DNA of 55,220 nt from Parapedobacter lycopersici_A (GCF_040395035.1 NZ_JBEBRB010000010.1:1-55220); one strand, 5' to 3'. Shown: positions 19,175 through 29,337, numbered from the stretch's first letter. Translations and numbers: made by a program. Notes: generated by a model from the letters alone, not told the origin.

Positions 19175-20602
19175 ATGCAAGACCATCTCATTACCAACAA
19201 AGCCTATATTAACGGAAAATTCCTCCGCGGGAAAAAACAGTTTGACGTCATTAATCCCGCCGACGGGTCGACTATCGGTTCGGTACCTGACCTGGATATT
19301 ACTGCCTGTAAAAAGGCTATAGATCAGGCATACGATGCCTGGCCGGCATGGCGCGACACTCCCGTTGCCGCACGCAGCGCGGTTGTATATCAATGGTATG
19401 TCTTAATTACCCAGCATAAAGAGGCACTTGCCCGGATCATGACCCTGGAAAGCGGAAAGCCCCTTGCTGAAAGCCTTACCGAGGTGAACTATGGCGCCTC
19501 TTTTGTAGAATGGTTTGCCGAAGAAGCCAAGCGGGCGTATGGCGAAACCATCCCTGCGCCCAAAGCCGATCAGCGGCTCGTCACTATTCGCCAACCCGTG
19601 GGCGTAGTTTCCGCCATTACGCCGTGGAACTTCCCGTTGGCCATGATTACCCGGAAAGTTGCACCTGCATTGGCCAGCGGCTGTACCGCCGTGTTGCGGC
19701 CGGCATCTGAAACACCGCTGACCGCACTGGCGCTGGCGGTACTTGCGGATCAGGCTGGTTTCCCTCCCGGGGTATTCAATGTGATTACTGGCAAAGACAG
19801 CAGTGGCATGGGAAAGGAATTAACCACCAACGAAAAGGTCCGGAAAATCTCCTTCACCGGCTCTACAGCCGTAGGCCGCCAGTTGATGGAACAGGCCGCC
19901 GGCACCATCAAAAAAGTATCGCTGGAACTCGGCGGCAATGCACCTTTTCTCGTTTTTGACGATGCCGATGTCGATGCTGCGGTGAGTGGCGCGATTGCCG
20001 GTAAATTCCGTAATTCCGGCCAGACCTGCGTATCCGTAAATCGGTTCCTGGTACAAGACGGTATATTTGATGCCTTTGCCAAAAAACTGACCGCCGCTGT
20101 TAAAAAACTCCGGGTAGGGAACGGCCTGGAAGAAGGTGTTCAGGTAGGCCCGCTTATCAATCAAAAGGGCCTGGAAAAGGTAAAGGCACATGTATCAGAC
20201 GCGCTCACAAAGGGTGCCATGCTACTGACGGGGGGAAAAGCAAAAAAAGGCCTCTTTTTCCAACCCACGGTGCTTGCCGACGTACCAGCGGATGCATACA
20301 TCGCTCGTGAAGAGACTTTTGGGCCTGTATGCGCATTATTCCGATTTAAAACGGAAGAACAGGGCATTGCATTGGCCAATAACACCGAATTTGGATTAGC
20401 AGCTTATTTTTACAGTCGTGATGTAAACCGTTGCTGGCGGGTATCCGAAGCGCTGGAAGCAGGCATGGTGGGGGTGAATACCGGATTACTTTCTAATGCA
20501 GTAGCTCCCTTTGGCGGCATTAAACAATCCGGAATCGGCCGCGAAGGTTCCAGGCATGGACTCGACGAGTATACGGAACTAAAGTATCTTTGTTTCGGAT
20601 AA
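19175..20602 (+). CDS. NAD(P)-dependent succinate-semialdehyde-type aldehyde dehydrogenase
   Basis: Cytosolic ALDH-superfamily enzyme of 475 residues, most like GabD/Sad succinate-semialdehyde dehydrogenases that oxidise the aldehyde to succinate. The start is the ATG at 19175 (MQDHLITNKAYINGKFL); a longer frame from 19076 is unlike the family. ITPWNFPLA (148-156), the Rossmann FTGSTAVGR (227-235), general base E251 in LELGGNAP and nucleophile C285 in NSGQTC are all present. One oddity: the cofactor-binding KPA motif reads RPA (VLRPASETPL near 174-183), replacing the usual Lys by Arg. The flanking genes are unrelated, so context does not fix the substrate. Confidence 0.88.
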   Translation: MQDHLITNKAYINGKFLRGKKQFDVINPADGSTIGSVPDLDITACKKAIDQAYDAWPAWRDTPVAARSAVVYQWYVLITQHKEALARIMTLESGKPLAESLTEVNYGASFVEWFAEEAKRAYGETIPAPKADQRLVTIRQPVGVVSAITPWNFPLAMITRKVAPALASGCTAVLRPASETPLTALALAVLADQAGFPPGVFNVITGKDSSGMGKELTTNEKVRKISFTGSTAVGRQLMEQAAGTIKKVSLELGGNAPFLVFDDADVDAAVSGAIAGKFRNSGQTCVSVNRFLVQDGIFDAFAKKLTAAVKKLRVGNGLEEGVQVGPLINQKGLEKVKAHVSDALTKGAMLLTGGKAKKGLFFQPTVLADVPADAYIAREETFGPVCALFRFKTEEQGIALANNTEFGLAAYFYSRDVNRCWRVSEALEAGMVGVNTGLLSNAVAPFGGIKQSGIGREGSRHGLDEYTELKYLCFG

Positions 20603-20629
20603 CGGATGAGCTTCCCACCCTTTACCGCC

Positions 20630-20661
20630 TTTGGCAGAAACCAAATGGATTCGTATTTTTA
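20630..20661 (+). promoter_or_regulatory. Candidate promoter for topoisomerase IV subunit A
   Basis: TTTG at 20630-20633, a 20-base spacer, and TATTTTTA at 20654-20661 (one mismatch to TAnnTTTG). It lies about 80 bases before the ATG, in the only gap between the dehydrogenase and this gene. A TTG-N20-TATTTTTA arrangement also lies upstream of mutS. Confidence 0.4.
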
Positions 20662-20738
20662 CGGCAGATCGGCTGAAACCACCACTACGTTTTAGCCCAC
20701 TTATTAGAAGATAATATTGCTTTTATTGCGGAGATTTC

Positions 20739-23645
20739 ATGAGCGACGAAACGAATTCCATACCCGAAGAAAACCAACATCCCAAAGACACACAACTGGG
20801 CAACAGCCAAACCGTCCCGCTGTCGGGTCTATACGAAAACTGGTTTCTGGACTATGCTTCCTATGTGATTCTTGACCGGGCCGTGCCGCATATCAACGAC
20901 GGATTTAAGCCTGTTCAACGTCGCATTATGCATTCCTTAAAGGAAATGGATGACGGGCGGTATAATAAGGCCGCCAACGTTATCGGCAATACCATGAAAT
21001 ATCATCCGCATGGCGATGCGTCGATCGGCGACGCCATGGTACAGATTGGTCAGAAAAACCTACTTATCGATTGTCAGGGTAACTGGGGTGATCCAGTGAC
21101 CGGCGATTCGGCTGCAGCATCGCGGTACATCGAGGGACGTCTGTCCAAATTTGCAAATGATGTGGTCTTCAACCCGGACACTACCGATTGGCAACTCAGC
21201 TACGATGGGCGCAACAAGGAACCGGTAACACTTCCGGTCAAATTCCCGCTGCTGCTTGCACAAGGTGCCGAAGGCATTGCCGTCGGTTTGGCCACCAAGA
21301 TCATGCCGCACAATTTCATTGAGCTAATCGATGCTTCAATCGAAGTATTACAGGGCGGAAAACCCAACTTATTGCCCGATTTCCCAACCGGTGGTATGGC
21401 CGACTGCTCGGCGTACAATGAAGGGCAGCGTGGTGGAAAAATACGGGTTAGGGCAAAGATCGAGGAACGCGATAAAAAGACGTTAGCCATCACCGAGATC
21501 CCGTTTGGCACGACAACCGGCGGACTAATCGACAGCATCGTGGCGGCAAATGAAAAAGGCAAGATCAAGATCAAAAAGATCGAGGACAACACCGCCCAGG
21601 AAGTGGAAATCATCGTCCATCTTGCTCCGGGTATTTCTCCCGACGTGACGATTGATGCCCTGTATGCATTTACCTCCTGCGAGGTATCCATTTCGCCGAA
21701 TACCTGCGTAATCCGTAAGGAAAAGCCGCAGTTCATGAGCGTGAACGACATACTGATCGAGAATACCAAGCAGACCAAGAGCCTGCTGAAGCAGGAACTG
21801 GAAATCCGGCTCAATGAATTGCAGGAAAAGATCTTTTTCAGCAGCCTCCTCAAGCTGTTTATTCAGGAAGGAATGTACAAGCATCAGGACTATGAAAATT
21901 CCGGCGATTTTGAAACGGTAGTGCAGGTACTCACCCGGTTATTTACACCATTCTTTCCTCAGTTCTATCGCGAGATTCTACCAGATGACTATAAGAAGCT
22001 AATCGAAAAGCCAATGAGCAGTATTACGCGCTTCGATGTTAAAAAAGCCGATGAGCAAATGGCTGCGCTGGAGGAGGAAATCAAAAAGGTACGCCATCAT
22101 TTACGGCACCTGACAGAATACGCTATTGCCTGGTTCGAAAAACTCCGCGAAAAATACGGTAAGGGCCGGGAACGAAAAACTGAACTACGGGCATTCGATC
22201 GCGTGGAAGCCGCACAGGTAGCCCTTGCCAATGCCAAGCTTTATGTTAACCGGGAAGACGGATTTATCGGCACCGGTATGCGCAAAGATGAATACGTTGG
22301 CGATTGTTCCGATCTGGATGACATCATTGTGTTCCGGGGCGACGGTCAGTGCCTAGTTACGAAAATACAGGATAAGGTCTTCGTAGGCAAAGACATCATC
22401 CACGTAGCGGTGTTCAAAAAAGGAGACGACCGGACCGTGTATAACCTGATCTACCGCGACGCCAAATCCGGAGTATCTTATATTAAGCGTTTCTCCATTA
22501 TGGGGGTAACACGCGATAAAGAATATGACCTAACCAAAGGAAATAAAGGTTCCCGGGTACTCTATTTTACCGCCAACCCGAATGGGGAAGCCGAAGTGGT
22601 AAATGTACAATTAAAACCACACTCAAAACTCCGCAAGCTGCAATTCGACGTTGATTTTTCGCAAATCGCCATCAAGGGCCGGAGTTCCCAAGGAAATATC
22701 ATTACGAAATACCCGGTAAAAAAGGTTATTTTGAAAAGCAGGGGTGTTTCTACATTGTCTGGACGGAAAATATGGTTCGATGACGTGCTCAAACGACTCA
22801 ACGTGGATGGCCGCGGCCAGTACCTTGGTGAATTCGACGGCGAGGACAAACTGTTGACTGTCATGACCGATGGCACCTATGCATTGAGCAGTTTCGATCT
22901 GAGCAATCATTTTGATGACCATATGATCCGTATTGAACAGTATAACGGACAGCAGGTTTACAGTGCGATACATCGTGATGGCAAGTCCGGTCTGTACTAC
23001 GTAAAACGGTTCGTATTTGATGAGGCACCTATAGGAAAACGAATATCCATTATCAACGAGGAGCCTGGCTCACGACTGATCCTCATTACTGCTGCTGCTG
23101 CACCGTTGGTGCGTATAGACATTCTGAAAGGAAAATCACAAACACCAGACACTATCGAACAAAACCTGGCAGATATTGTAGATGTGAAAGGAATGCGGGC
23201 GCAGGGCAACCGACTGACTCCCCATGAAGTTAAGCATGTTTCCTTACTGAGTGTGGAAGAAAATGTGACAGCCCCTGAAAATCAGCCAACCAACGTAGTT
23301 GATAAAACGACAGGAACAGCTGCAGATACCACTGGCCCCGAAAGCAAAGACGGTGATGCACCCGCCATACATAACGAAAGTTCTGCAACGGAAACTTCCA
23401 ATCCAACGGGATTCGAAACCAAACAAAAAACGGTAACAGCACCTGACGCCGGAACTATCGAAACTGAAAAGGGAAAAACCGAAACATCAACGAAAACTGA
23501 GGCTAGGGACGCTAGGGCTACCACGGATGAAAAATCGGAAACCGGAAACGAAACGGAAGCCAAAAAGCCTTCCGATGTCGATTTTGAAATCACCAACCCG
23601 GACGACATTCAGATCGACGGTAACGGGCAGATCGGATTGTTTTAG
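20739..23645 (+). CDS. parC: DNA topoisomerase IV subunit A with long disordered tail
   Basis: DNA-cleaving subunit of a type IIA topoisomerase that unlinks daughter chromosomes. The catalytic tyrosine is Y130 in AASRYIEGRLS; the helix-turn-helix loop HPHGDASIGDAM covers 90-100. Weak beta-pinwheel-type repeats run from about 500 to 860. The gyrase-defining GyrA box is not evident, which supports ParC over GyrA. The position equal to E. coli GyrA Ser83 is alanine (A94). From about 865 the sequence turns into a Thr/Glu/Ala/Lys-rich, presumably disordered tail of about 100 residues that ends DIQIDGNGQIGLF. The last five residues resemble the sliding-clamp binding consensus. parE is not adjacent. 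The stop codon overlaps the convergent hexosaminidase gene by 4 bp. Confidence 0.92.
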   Translation: MSDETNSIPEENQHPKDTQLGNSQTVPLSGLYENWFLDYASYVILDRAVPHINDGFKPVQRRIMHSLKEMDDGRYNKAANVIGNTMKYHPHGDASIGDAMVQIGQKNLLIDCQGNWGDPVTGDSAAASRYIEGRLSKFANDVVFNPDTTDWQLSYDGRNKEPVTLPVKFPLLLAQGAEGIAVGLATKIMPHNFIELIDASIEVLQGGKPNLLPDFPTGGMADCSAYNEGQRGGKIRVRAKIEERDKKTLAITEIPFGTTTGGLIDSIVAANEKGKIKIKKIEDNTAQEVEIIVHLAPGISPDVTIDALYAFTSCEVSISPNTCVIRKEKPQFMSVNDILIENTKQTKSLLKQELEIRLNELQEKIFFSSLLKLFIQEGMYKHQDYENSGDFETVVQVLTRLFTPFFPQFYREILPDDYKKLIEKPMSSITRFDVKKADEQMAALEEEIKKVRHHLRHLTEYAIAWFEKLREKYGKGRERKTELRAFDRVEAAQVALANAKLYVNREDGFIGTGMRKDEYVGDCSDLDDIIVFRGDGQCLVTKIQDKVFVGKDIIHVAVFKKGDDRTVYNLIYRDAKSGVSYIKRFSIMGVTRDKEYDLTKGNKGSRVLYFTANPNGEAEVVNVQLKPHSKLRKLQFDVDFSQIAIKGRSSQGNIITKYPVKKVILKSRGVSTLSGRKIWFDDVLKRLNVDGRGQYLGEFDGEDKLLTVMTDGTYALSSFDLSNHFDDHMIRIEQYNGQQVYSAIHRDGKSGLYYVKRFVFDEAPIGKRISIINEEPGSRLILITAAAAPLVRIDILKGKSQTPDTIEQNLADIVDVKGMRAQGNRLTPHEVKHVSLLSVEENVTAPENQPTNVVDKTTGTAADTTGPESKDGDAPAIHNESSATETSNPTGFETKQKTVTAPDAGTIETEKGKTETSTKTEARDARATTDEKSETGNETEAKKPSDVDFEITNPDDIQIDGNGQIGLF

Positions 23646-26185
23646 CGTATTAGGCCGGTGCGCCAATATACAGTCCGGCCACCCCTACCCGCCGTATCAA
23701 ATATCCGGAAGGCCACTGTTTCAGATGCATTCACCGGTTGTTCATATACAGGGCTTTGTGCGTTAGGCTCGCTGCCATCCGTGGTATACCGAATGGTAAA
23801 CCCAGGGAATTGCACGTTGGCATGAAGCTCCCCGTCGCGTTCCATAACGCCTGCCGTCGGAATACGGTACTGGAAGCCCCCTGCATAATGCGCAATTCTC
23901 GGCAATTCCCGCTTTCCCAGCATGTTCAGAAATACCGACCAGGCATGTTGGTAGGCCGCATCGGTCTTCGACCCATCGCCCGTATTGGCCCACTGCGGAT
24001 CCGCCGCCCAAGCCCGTTCAGCCAGTCCGAAAAACTTCGGCAGCAACAGGTATTCCATCCGCTCGACCGTCGTGATCTTCTCACTCCAGAGGGGTGCTTG
24101 AATACCGACAATATTGGCCTTGCCTGCCGGTGTCAGCCGTTCCATACCCGTGAAGCGCGACGGGTCAACTAGCTCTCCCGTGCCGTCGTCAAACTGACTG
24201 CGATAATAGTTGAACGGGATGAAACGGAAAGGTTTTTCCAAATTAACATAACCGCCCCAGTATTGTCCCGGTTCATAGAAACTGGTGTTATAAGCCAGGT
24301 CAAAATAAAAATTAGTTACATTAGTGAGCACAACCTTGTAACCTGTATTCGCCAGCCGATACGCCAGGTCCATATTACCGCCCAGGTTATTCCAAACATC
24401 CACATGAAAATTCTCCCCGGCAAACCTCGGCTCCACGACCATTCGCGACCGGCCGTTGACTATCGCCTTCTTCATGCCGATTTCCTCCCAGCCTGAGAGA
24501 TAGAGGCCACGCGACTTAAGCATGCGATTGATACGTCCAAAATAGTAATGCCAGAGCTCATCTACGTTTTTTACTTCCGACCCTGCAATCAGCTGGCGGG
24601 CTGCCGGTGACTTTTCCCATACGCCCGCCGGCACTTCATCTCCGCCAAAATGTACGGTCTGAAGCGGCGCACCTGCTTCAGTATACATAGCCATCAGTTC
24701 ATCGGTTACCTTTTCAAGGAAGGCGTAAGTAGAGGGCAGTGCCACGTTAATGACATTATCGTTCCAGTGCTGCACCGACCGGTATTCGGAACGGTCATCC
24801 AGGTCACGTAACAGGTATTGTTTTGCCGCCGCAGTATCACCTTTTTCCATGTACCGGGTGTATCGGGCATTCATAGATTTGATTGCAGCACGGGCATGGC
24901 CCGGTGTTTCGATTTCCGGAATGACGCGAATATGCCTTGCTGTGGCGTAGCGTAAAATGTCAATAAATTCCGATCGGCTGTAAAAACCGCTTCCTGCTGC
25001 ATTGGTGGTGCCTGGGCCCGACCCATAAGATGGCATCAGGTGTTGAGCGTCATCCAGTGTATGACCACGTTGGCTGCCTACTTCCGTCAGTTCGGGCAAT
25101 CCCGGAATTTCCAGTCGCCACGCTTCATCTTCATTAAGATGGAAGTGCATCACATTCACTTTATAAGCCGACAATAAGTCCAGTATTTTCAACACTTGTT
25201 CTTTCGACTGAAAGTTACGCGCCACATCGAGCATTACGGCACGGTGTCCGAAACGCGGAGCGTCACTAATATGTACTCCAGGGAGTGATATGACAGATTG
25301 CTTCGCTTTCCATAATTGTGGCGGAATCAGCTGTTTTAAAGATTGGATACCATAAAACGCACCCACAGCCGTTGCCGCTTCGATCCGGACCCCGGAAGCA
25401 TCGATGGTTAATTCATATCCCTCCTGCTCGGGCATTTCTTTTTGGCGAATATGGATGGCACCCCCCTCCCCAGCCTTCTCCCCCAAGCCGGGAGCGGTAG
25501 TCAGTACCTTGGCCAATTCCGCCTGCAGGTATCCCGCTTCCTGCCCGAAACCGGCGTCCGGGATGATGATTGCGGATGCACCCAGTTTAAACGTGTCGGA
25601 AGTAAGCGTATAATCCAGCGGCGTAGGGAGTACAGGTGGCAGCTCCTCCTCCGGCAGATTTATAATACGTTCGTTTTGTATAAATGTTCGTTTCGCCAGT
25701 TCCATTTCCAGGCTGTCCGCGTGTGGATATGGTTTCATCGAAAAAGGCAAATCAACTCCTTCGGGATAACGATCTGAAACCAGATAAAAACCGGTCGGGA
25801 CATCAGTCATGTTCCGCAATATGCGAGTCAGGACATGGAGCTGTATCGCAGAGTCGGGTGGCAAAGACCGCCAGCCGGCCAGTGGCTGTAGTGTAAAGAA
25901 ATCACCGTTAACCCGTTCAATTTTCGCCATGGTACTATCCGGACCGAAAACCTGTCCACCAAAGCCATTGAAATAAATCGCCCAACCGGCAGCATGCAAC
26001 GTGTCGGTTGAGGTATTCTTAATCGTCAGCAATGACAATGTTTCATTGCTGCCTGCATGGCGGACCTCAGCAACTTCCCATTCAATTGCCAAGGCATTAC
26101 GATTGTCAGTTTCACTTTGGGAAGCGCAGCTGCTTAATAAAAGTACAGCACTTAACAGGCTAAAGAAGAAACGGTGTACCATCAT
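23642..26185 (-). CDS. Beta-N-acetylhexosaminidase, GH20 lipoprotein
   Basis: Removes terminal beta-linked GlcNAc/GalNAc from chitooligosaccharides, glycoproteins or peptidoglycan-derived sugars. The N-terminal signal ends in a lipobox with Cys20 (LSSC), so the enzyme is a membrane-anchored lipoprotein. A CHB_HEX-like carbohydrate-binding domain (about 30-175) is followed by the GH20b domain (about 185-305) and the GH20 barrel (about 308-720). The catalytic Asp-Glu pair is D516-E517 in VHFGGDEVP. HFHLNEDEAWRLEIPG (347-362) and PEIETPGHARAA (423-434) are family patches. A small beta-sandwich closes the protein (FTIRYTTDGSEP). It is 48 bp downstream of the RND gene and could be read through from it, but the functions do not obviously match. 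Confidence 0.93.
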   Translation of the reverse strand: MMVHRFFFSLLSAVLLLSSCASQSETDNRNALAIEWEVAEVRHAGSNETLSLLTIKNTSTDTLHAAGWAIYFNGFGGQVFGPDSTMAKIERVNGDFFTLQPLAGWRSLPPDSAIQLHVLTRILRNMTDVPTGFYLVSDRYPEGVDLPFSMKPYPHADSLEMELAKRTFIQNERIINLPEEELPPVLPTPLDYTLTSDTFKLGASAIIIPDAGFGQEAGYLQAELAKVLTTAPGLGEKAGEGGAIHIRQKEMPEQEGYELTIDASGVRIEAATAVGAFYGIQSLKQLIPPQLWKAKQSVISLPGVHISDAPRFGHRAVMLDVARNFQSKEQVLKILDLLSAYKVNVMHFHLNEDEAWRLEIPGLPELTEVGSQRGHTLDDAQHLMPSYGSGPGTTNAAGSGFYSRSEFIDILRYATARHIRVIPEIETPGHARAAIKSMNARYTRYMEKGDTAAAKQYLLRDLDDRSEYRSVQHWNDNVINVALPSTYAFLEKVTDELMAMYTEAGAPLQTVHFGGDEVPAGVWEKSPAARQLIAGSEVKNVDELWHYYFGRINRMLKSRGLYLSGWEEIGMKKAIVNGRSRMVVEPRFAGENFHVDVWNNLGGNMDLAYRLANTGYKVVLTNVTNFYFDLAYNTSFYEPGQYWGGYVNLEKPFRFIPFNYYRSQFDDGTGELVDPSRFTGMERLTPAGKANIVGIQAPLWSEKITTVERMEYLLLPKFFGLAERAWAADPQWANTGDGSKTDAAYQHAWSVFLNMLGKRELPRIAHYAGGFQYRIPTAGVMERDGELHANVQFPGFTIRYTTDGSEPNAQSPVYEQPVNASETVAFRIFDTAGRGGRTVYWRTGLIR

Positions 26186-26233
26186 TTTGATTCAGTTAGG
26201 TACACAAAGTTAATCGAATATCCGAGATTACCT

Positions 26234-29200
26234 TTATCTGCAGGCAATTTCTTTTTCCTTTCTGTATGCCCAGTAAAACAGCTGGGGAAGTACGGTGAAT
26301 GAAAGTATCATGCATACCTGAAGCCCACCTACGATCATAATGGCCAACGGTTTTTGGATTTCTGACCCCATTCCGGTCGACATCGCCGCAGGCAATAAAC
26401 CCATGGATCCCATCAGGGCGATCATAACGATAGGTCGTATACGGCTGCTCACGCCTTTATTGATTGCTTGTGCTAAAGGCATTTTTTTCCTAAGATTTTC
26501 CTTCATCACGGCAATGAGAATAATGGCATTAATGGTATTGACACCAAAAAGTATAATAAAGCCAATGCCGGCGGAAATGCCAAACGCCGTTCCGGTGGCC
26601 CAAAGCGAAATAAATCCGCCAATAAAGGCAAAAGGAATCGTGCAGACGGCCACTAAGGTATCCCGGTAATTGCCAAAATTAAAATATAGCAAGAAGAGAA
26701 TAAGGACCAGCACCACGGGCACAACGAATGCCAGCTGTCGCGTCGCGCGTTCCTTACTTTCAAATTCGCCGGACCATTCCACCCGATTCGCCTTCGGTAG
26801 GTTTATCGCTTGACTCACTTTAGCCTTTGCTTCAGCAATGGTACTGCCCATGTCCCGCCCGGCAATGCTGAATCCTACTCCAATGTAGCGACTGTTTCCC
26901 TCACGGTAAATAAACGCCGGACCTGTATGGAATCCGATAGTAGCTATTTCACGCAGCGGCACGTTCTTGCCTTCCATAGTGGGTATCAAGATGTTTCCAA
27001 TCTTTTCTTCATCGTTGCGATAGGCCTGCTGAAAGCGCAGCCGAACGTCGAATATACGTTCATCTTCATAAAACTGCGTGGCAGACTGACCTCCGATCGC
27101 CATTGCCACCACTGCCTGTACATCTGCGGTATTTACGGCGTATCGCGCCATTTTGTGGTCATGCAATTGGATACGCAGTTCGGGCAAACCAATGTTCTTA
27201 TACACATTAAGGTCCTCGATGCCGTTAACCCCCTCCAACACCTTTTTGACCTGCCCTGCGTAGTTTTCCAGTTCATACAGGTCGTCCCCGAAAATCTTGA
27301 CTACCAATGAACTCTTTACCCCGGCTACGTATTCCTCCACATTATCCTGGATCGGCTGGCTGAACCCAAAGTTAATGCCGGGATAGGTCTCCAGCGCAGC
27401 CCGCATCCGGCTTAGCAGCTCGGCTTTACTGATGTCTTCCGGCCATTCAGATTCCGGGTATAACTGGATATGAAATTCAATATTAAAAAAGCCTGTGGGG
27501 TCGGTACCATCGTTCGGCCTTCCCGCTTGGCTCATTACAAACTTAACCTCTTTAAAATCGCGCAGTTGTTGACGCATTTCCTGTGCCAGGCGAACCGATT
27601 CATCCAGGTGGACGCTATTCGGCAGGGTCGCCCGCACATAAATTGCTCCCTCATTTAGGCTGGGGATAAATTCCGAACCATAAAACAGGAATCGGGCAAT
27701 GCAAAGCACAAACAGGGCGCAAAATCCATAGCTTACTGTCCGCTTATGCCGGTGTCCCCAATTAAACAAGCCCCTTGCCATCCGGATAAACAGTCCGGCT
27801 ACCCAGTTCTCCTTTTCCCGGATATTGCGCTGCAACAAAACCTTACACATAGCCGGCACATAGGTAAGACTCAGAACAAGCGACCCCAACAGCGCATACC
27901 CCAGGGTAAAAGCAAGCGGAGCAAACATTTTACCTTCTACCTTCTGGAAAGAAAAAATGGGCAATAGAGCAACGATCAGGATTAATTGGGCGAAAAAAAC
28001 ATAGGTCGCCACACTGGCTACGCTTTGCTTAATAACTCCCAGTTTCAACGATTGATTAAAACGCTCCATTCCCATCCGTGCTGCACGTTTCCGCATGCCC
28101 ACAAACACTGCTTCCACGATCACAAGCGTACCTTCCAGCAACAGCCCGAAATCCAGTGCGCCCATCGAAATCAGATTCGCCGGAAGCCCTTGGATACGCA
28201 GCATGGTTACGGCAAAAAGAAACGACAACGGGATCACCGAAGCCACAATCACTGTCGTGCGCCAGTTAAAAAGAAAGACAAACACAATTGCCGAAACCAG
28301 CACAATACCTTCCACGAGGTTTCGGCTTACCGTACTCACCGTGGCATCTACCAACTCCGTACGGTCGATAAATGGTTCAATCCGAATATTTACCGGTAGT
28401 ACGCGTTCATTCAGTTCGGTAATTTTTTCTTTCAGTCTGGTAATAACTTCCCCCGGGTTTTCGCCACGCAGCATAATTACGACACCTTCTACCAGATCAT
28501 TATCATCCTGCAGTCCTACCTGCCCCAGCCGGGGCTTAGCACCAATCACCACCTCGGCTACGTGCTTCACCAAAATCGGAGTGCTGCCCTTCACCGTAAT
28601 CAGGATATTTCGGATGTCTTCCACCTTATCAAGCAGGCCAATGCCACGAACGACATATGCCTGATCTCCCCGTTGGATGACATCTCCACCGACATTGATA
28701 TTGCTCCGACTGACCGCTTCGTATACATCCAACGGCGACAGGTCATAATTGACCAGTTCCGTCGGATTAATTTTAATTTCATAAATCTTTTCTTCGCCTC
28801 CAAAACTCACCACATCTGCTACGCCCGGCACGGACAGTAGTTCACGCTCGATCACCCAATCCTGTATCGCGGTTATTTCACGAATGGGTAGCTCACCCTT
28901 TACTACATATCGGAAAATTTCACCTGTAGCACCCGATGGAGGTTCAATGGAGGCAGCGGCGCCTTCGGGGAGATCAATGCCCTGCAGTCGGTTAGCCGTG
29001 TATTGCTGTGCAAAAAAATCATCCACGCCATCTTCAAAAATCACCGTAACTACGGAAAGGCCAAATAGAGAAATGGAACGTACCTCCGCCTTGCGTGGTA
29101 TCGTGTTTACTTCTTTGGAGATGGGCAGCGTGATGAATTTCTCCACCTCCTCAGCACTCCGGCCCGGCCATTGTGTGATAATCCGCGCGCGCGTATTTGT

Positions 29201-29335
29201 AACATCAGGAAAAGCCTCGATAGGCGTATGTATTAGCGAATAAACACCCACACCTAATAAAAGCGCGGTAAAGAAAAATACAATAAATGTATTTTGCAGC
29301 GAAAAGGAAACCAGCTGCTGAACAAGTTTTTTCAT
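26234..29335 (-). CDS. czcA: Heavy-metal efflux RND pump, CzcA/CusA family
   Basis: Inner-membrane proton-driven pump of the HME-RND group, 1033 residues with the usual 12-helix, two-porter-domain plan. N-terminal TPIEAFPDVTNTRARI (37-52) and the TM4 motif DFGLLLEG (395-402) identify the heavy-metal class. That motif is of the DFGxxx(D/E)G type found in divalent-cation (Zn/Co/Cd/Ni) pumps, not the AIGxxxDA type of Cu/Ag pumps; the acidic residue here is Glu401 rather than the more usual Asp. The gene follows the adaptor gene after 2 bp. The metal cannot be fixed from sequence alone. Confidence 0.9.
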   Translation of the reverse strand: MKKLVQQLVSFSLQNTFIVFFFTALLLGVGVYSLIHTPIEAFPDVTNTRARIITQWPGRSAEEVEKFITLPISKEVNTIPRKAEVRSISLFGLSVVTVIFEDGVDDFFAQQYTANRLQGIDLPEGAAASIEPPSGATGEIFRYVVKGELPIREITAIQDWVIERELLSVPGVADVVSFGGEEKIYEIKINPTELVNYDLSPLDVYEAVSRSNINVGGDVIQRGDQAYVVRGIGLLDKVEDIRNILITVKGSTPILVKHVAEVVIGAKPRLGQVGLQDDNDLVEGVVIMLRGENPGEVITRLKEKITELNERVLPVNIRIEPFIDRTELVDATVSTVSRNLVEGIVLVSAIVFVFLFNWRTTVIVASVIPLSFLFAVTMLRIQGLPANLISMGALDFGLLLEGTLVIVEAVFVGMRKRAARMGMERFNQSLKLGVIKQSVASVATYVFFAQLILIVALLPIFSFQKVEGKMFAPLAFTLGYALLGSLVLSLTYVPAMCKVLLQRNIREKENWVAGLFIRMARGLFNWGHRHKRTVSYGFCALFVLCIARFLFYGSEFIPSLNEGAIYVRATLPNSVHLDESVRLAQEMRQQLRDFKEVKFVMSQAGRPNDGTDPTGFFNIEFHIQLYPESEWPEDISKAELLSRMRAALETYPGINFGFSQPIQDNVEEYVAGVKSSLVVKIFGDDLYELENYAGQVKKVLEGVNGIEDLNVYKNIGLPELRIQLHDHKMARYAVNTADVQAVVAMAIGGQSATQFYEDERIFDVRLRFQQAYRNDEEKIGNILIPTMEGKNVPLREIATIGFHTGPAFIYREGNSRYIGVGFSIAGRDMGSTIAEAKAKVSQAINLPKANRVEWSGEFESKERATRQLAFVVPVVLVLILFLLYFNFGNYRDTLVAVCTIPFAFIGGFISLWATGTAFGISAGIGFIILFGVNTINAIILIAVMKENLRKKMPLAQAINKGVSSRIRPIVMIALMGSMGLLPAAMSTGMGSEIQKPLAIMIVGGLQVCMILSFTVLPQLFYWAYRKEKEIACR

Positions 29336-29337
29336 CG

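Noticed and set aside
21200..21853. 217-codon frame antisense to parC
   Set aside because: Shadow of a highly conserved gene; Ser/Pro-rich translation without motifs.
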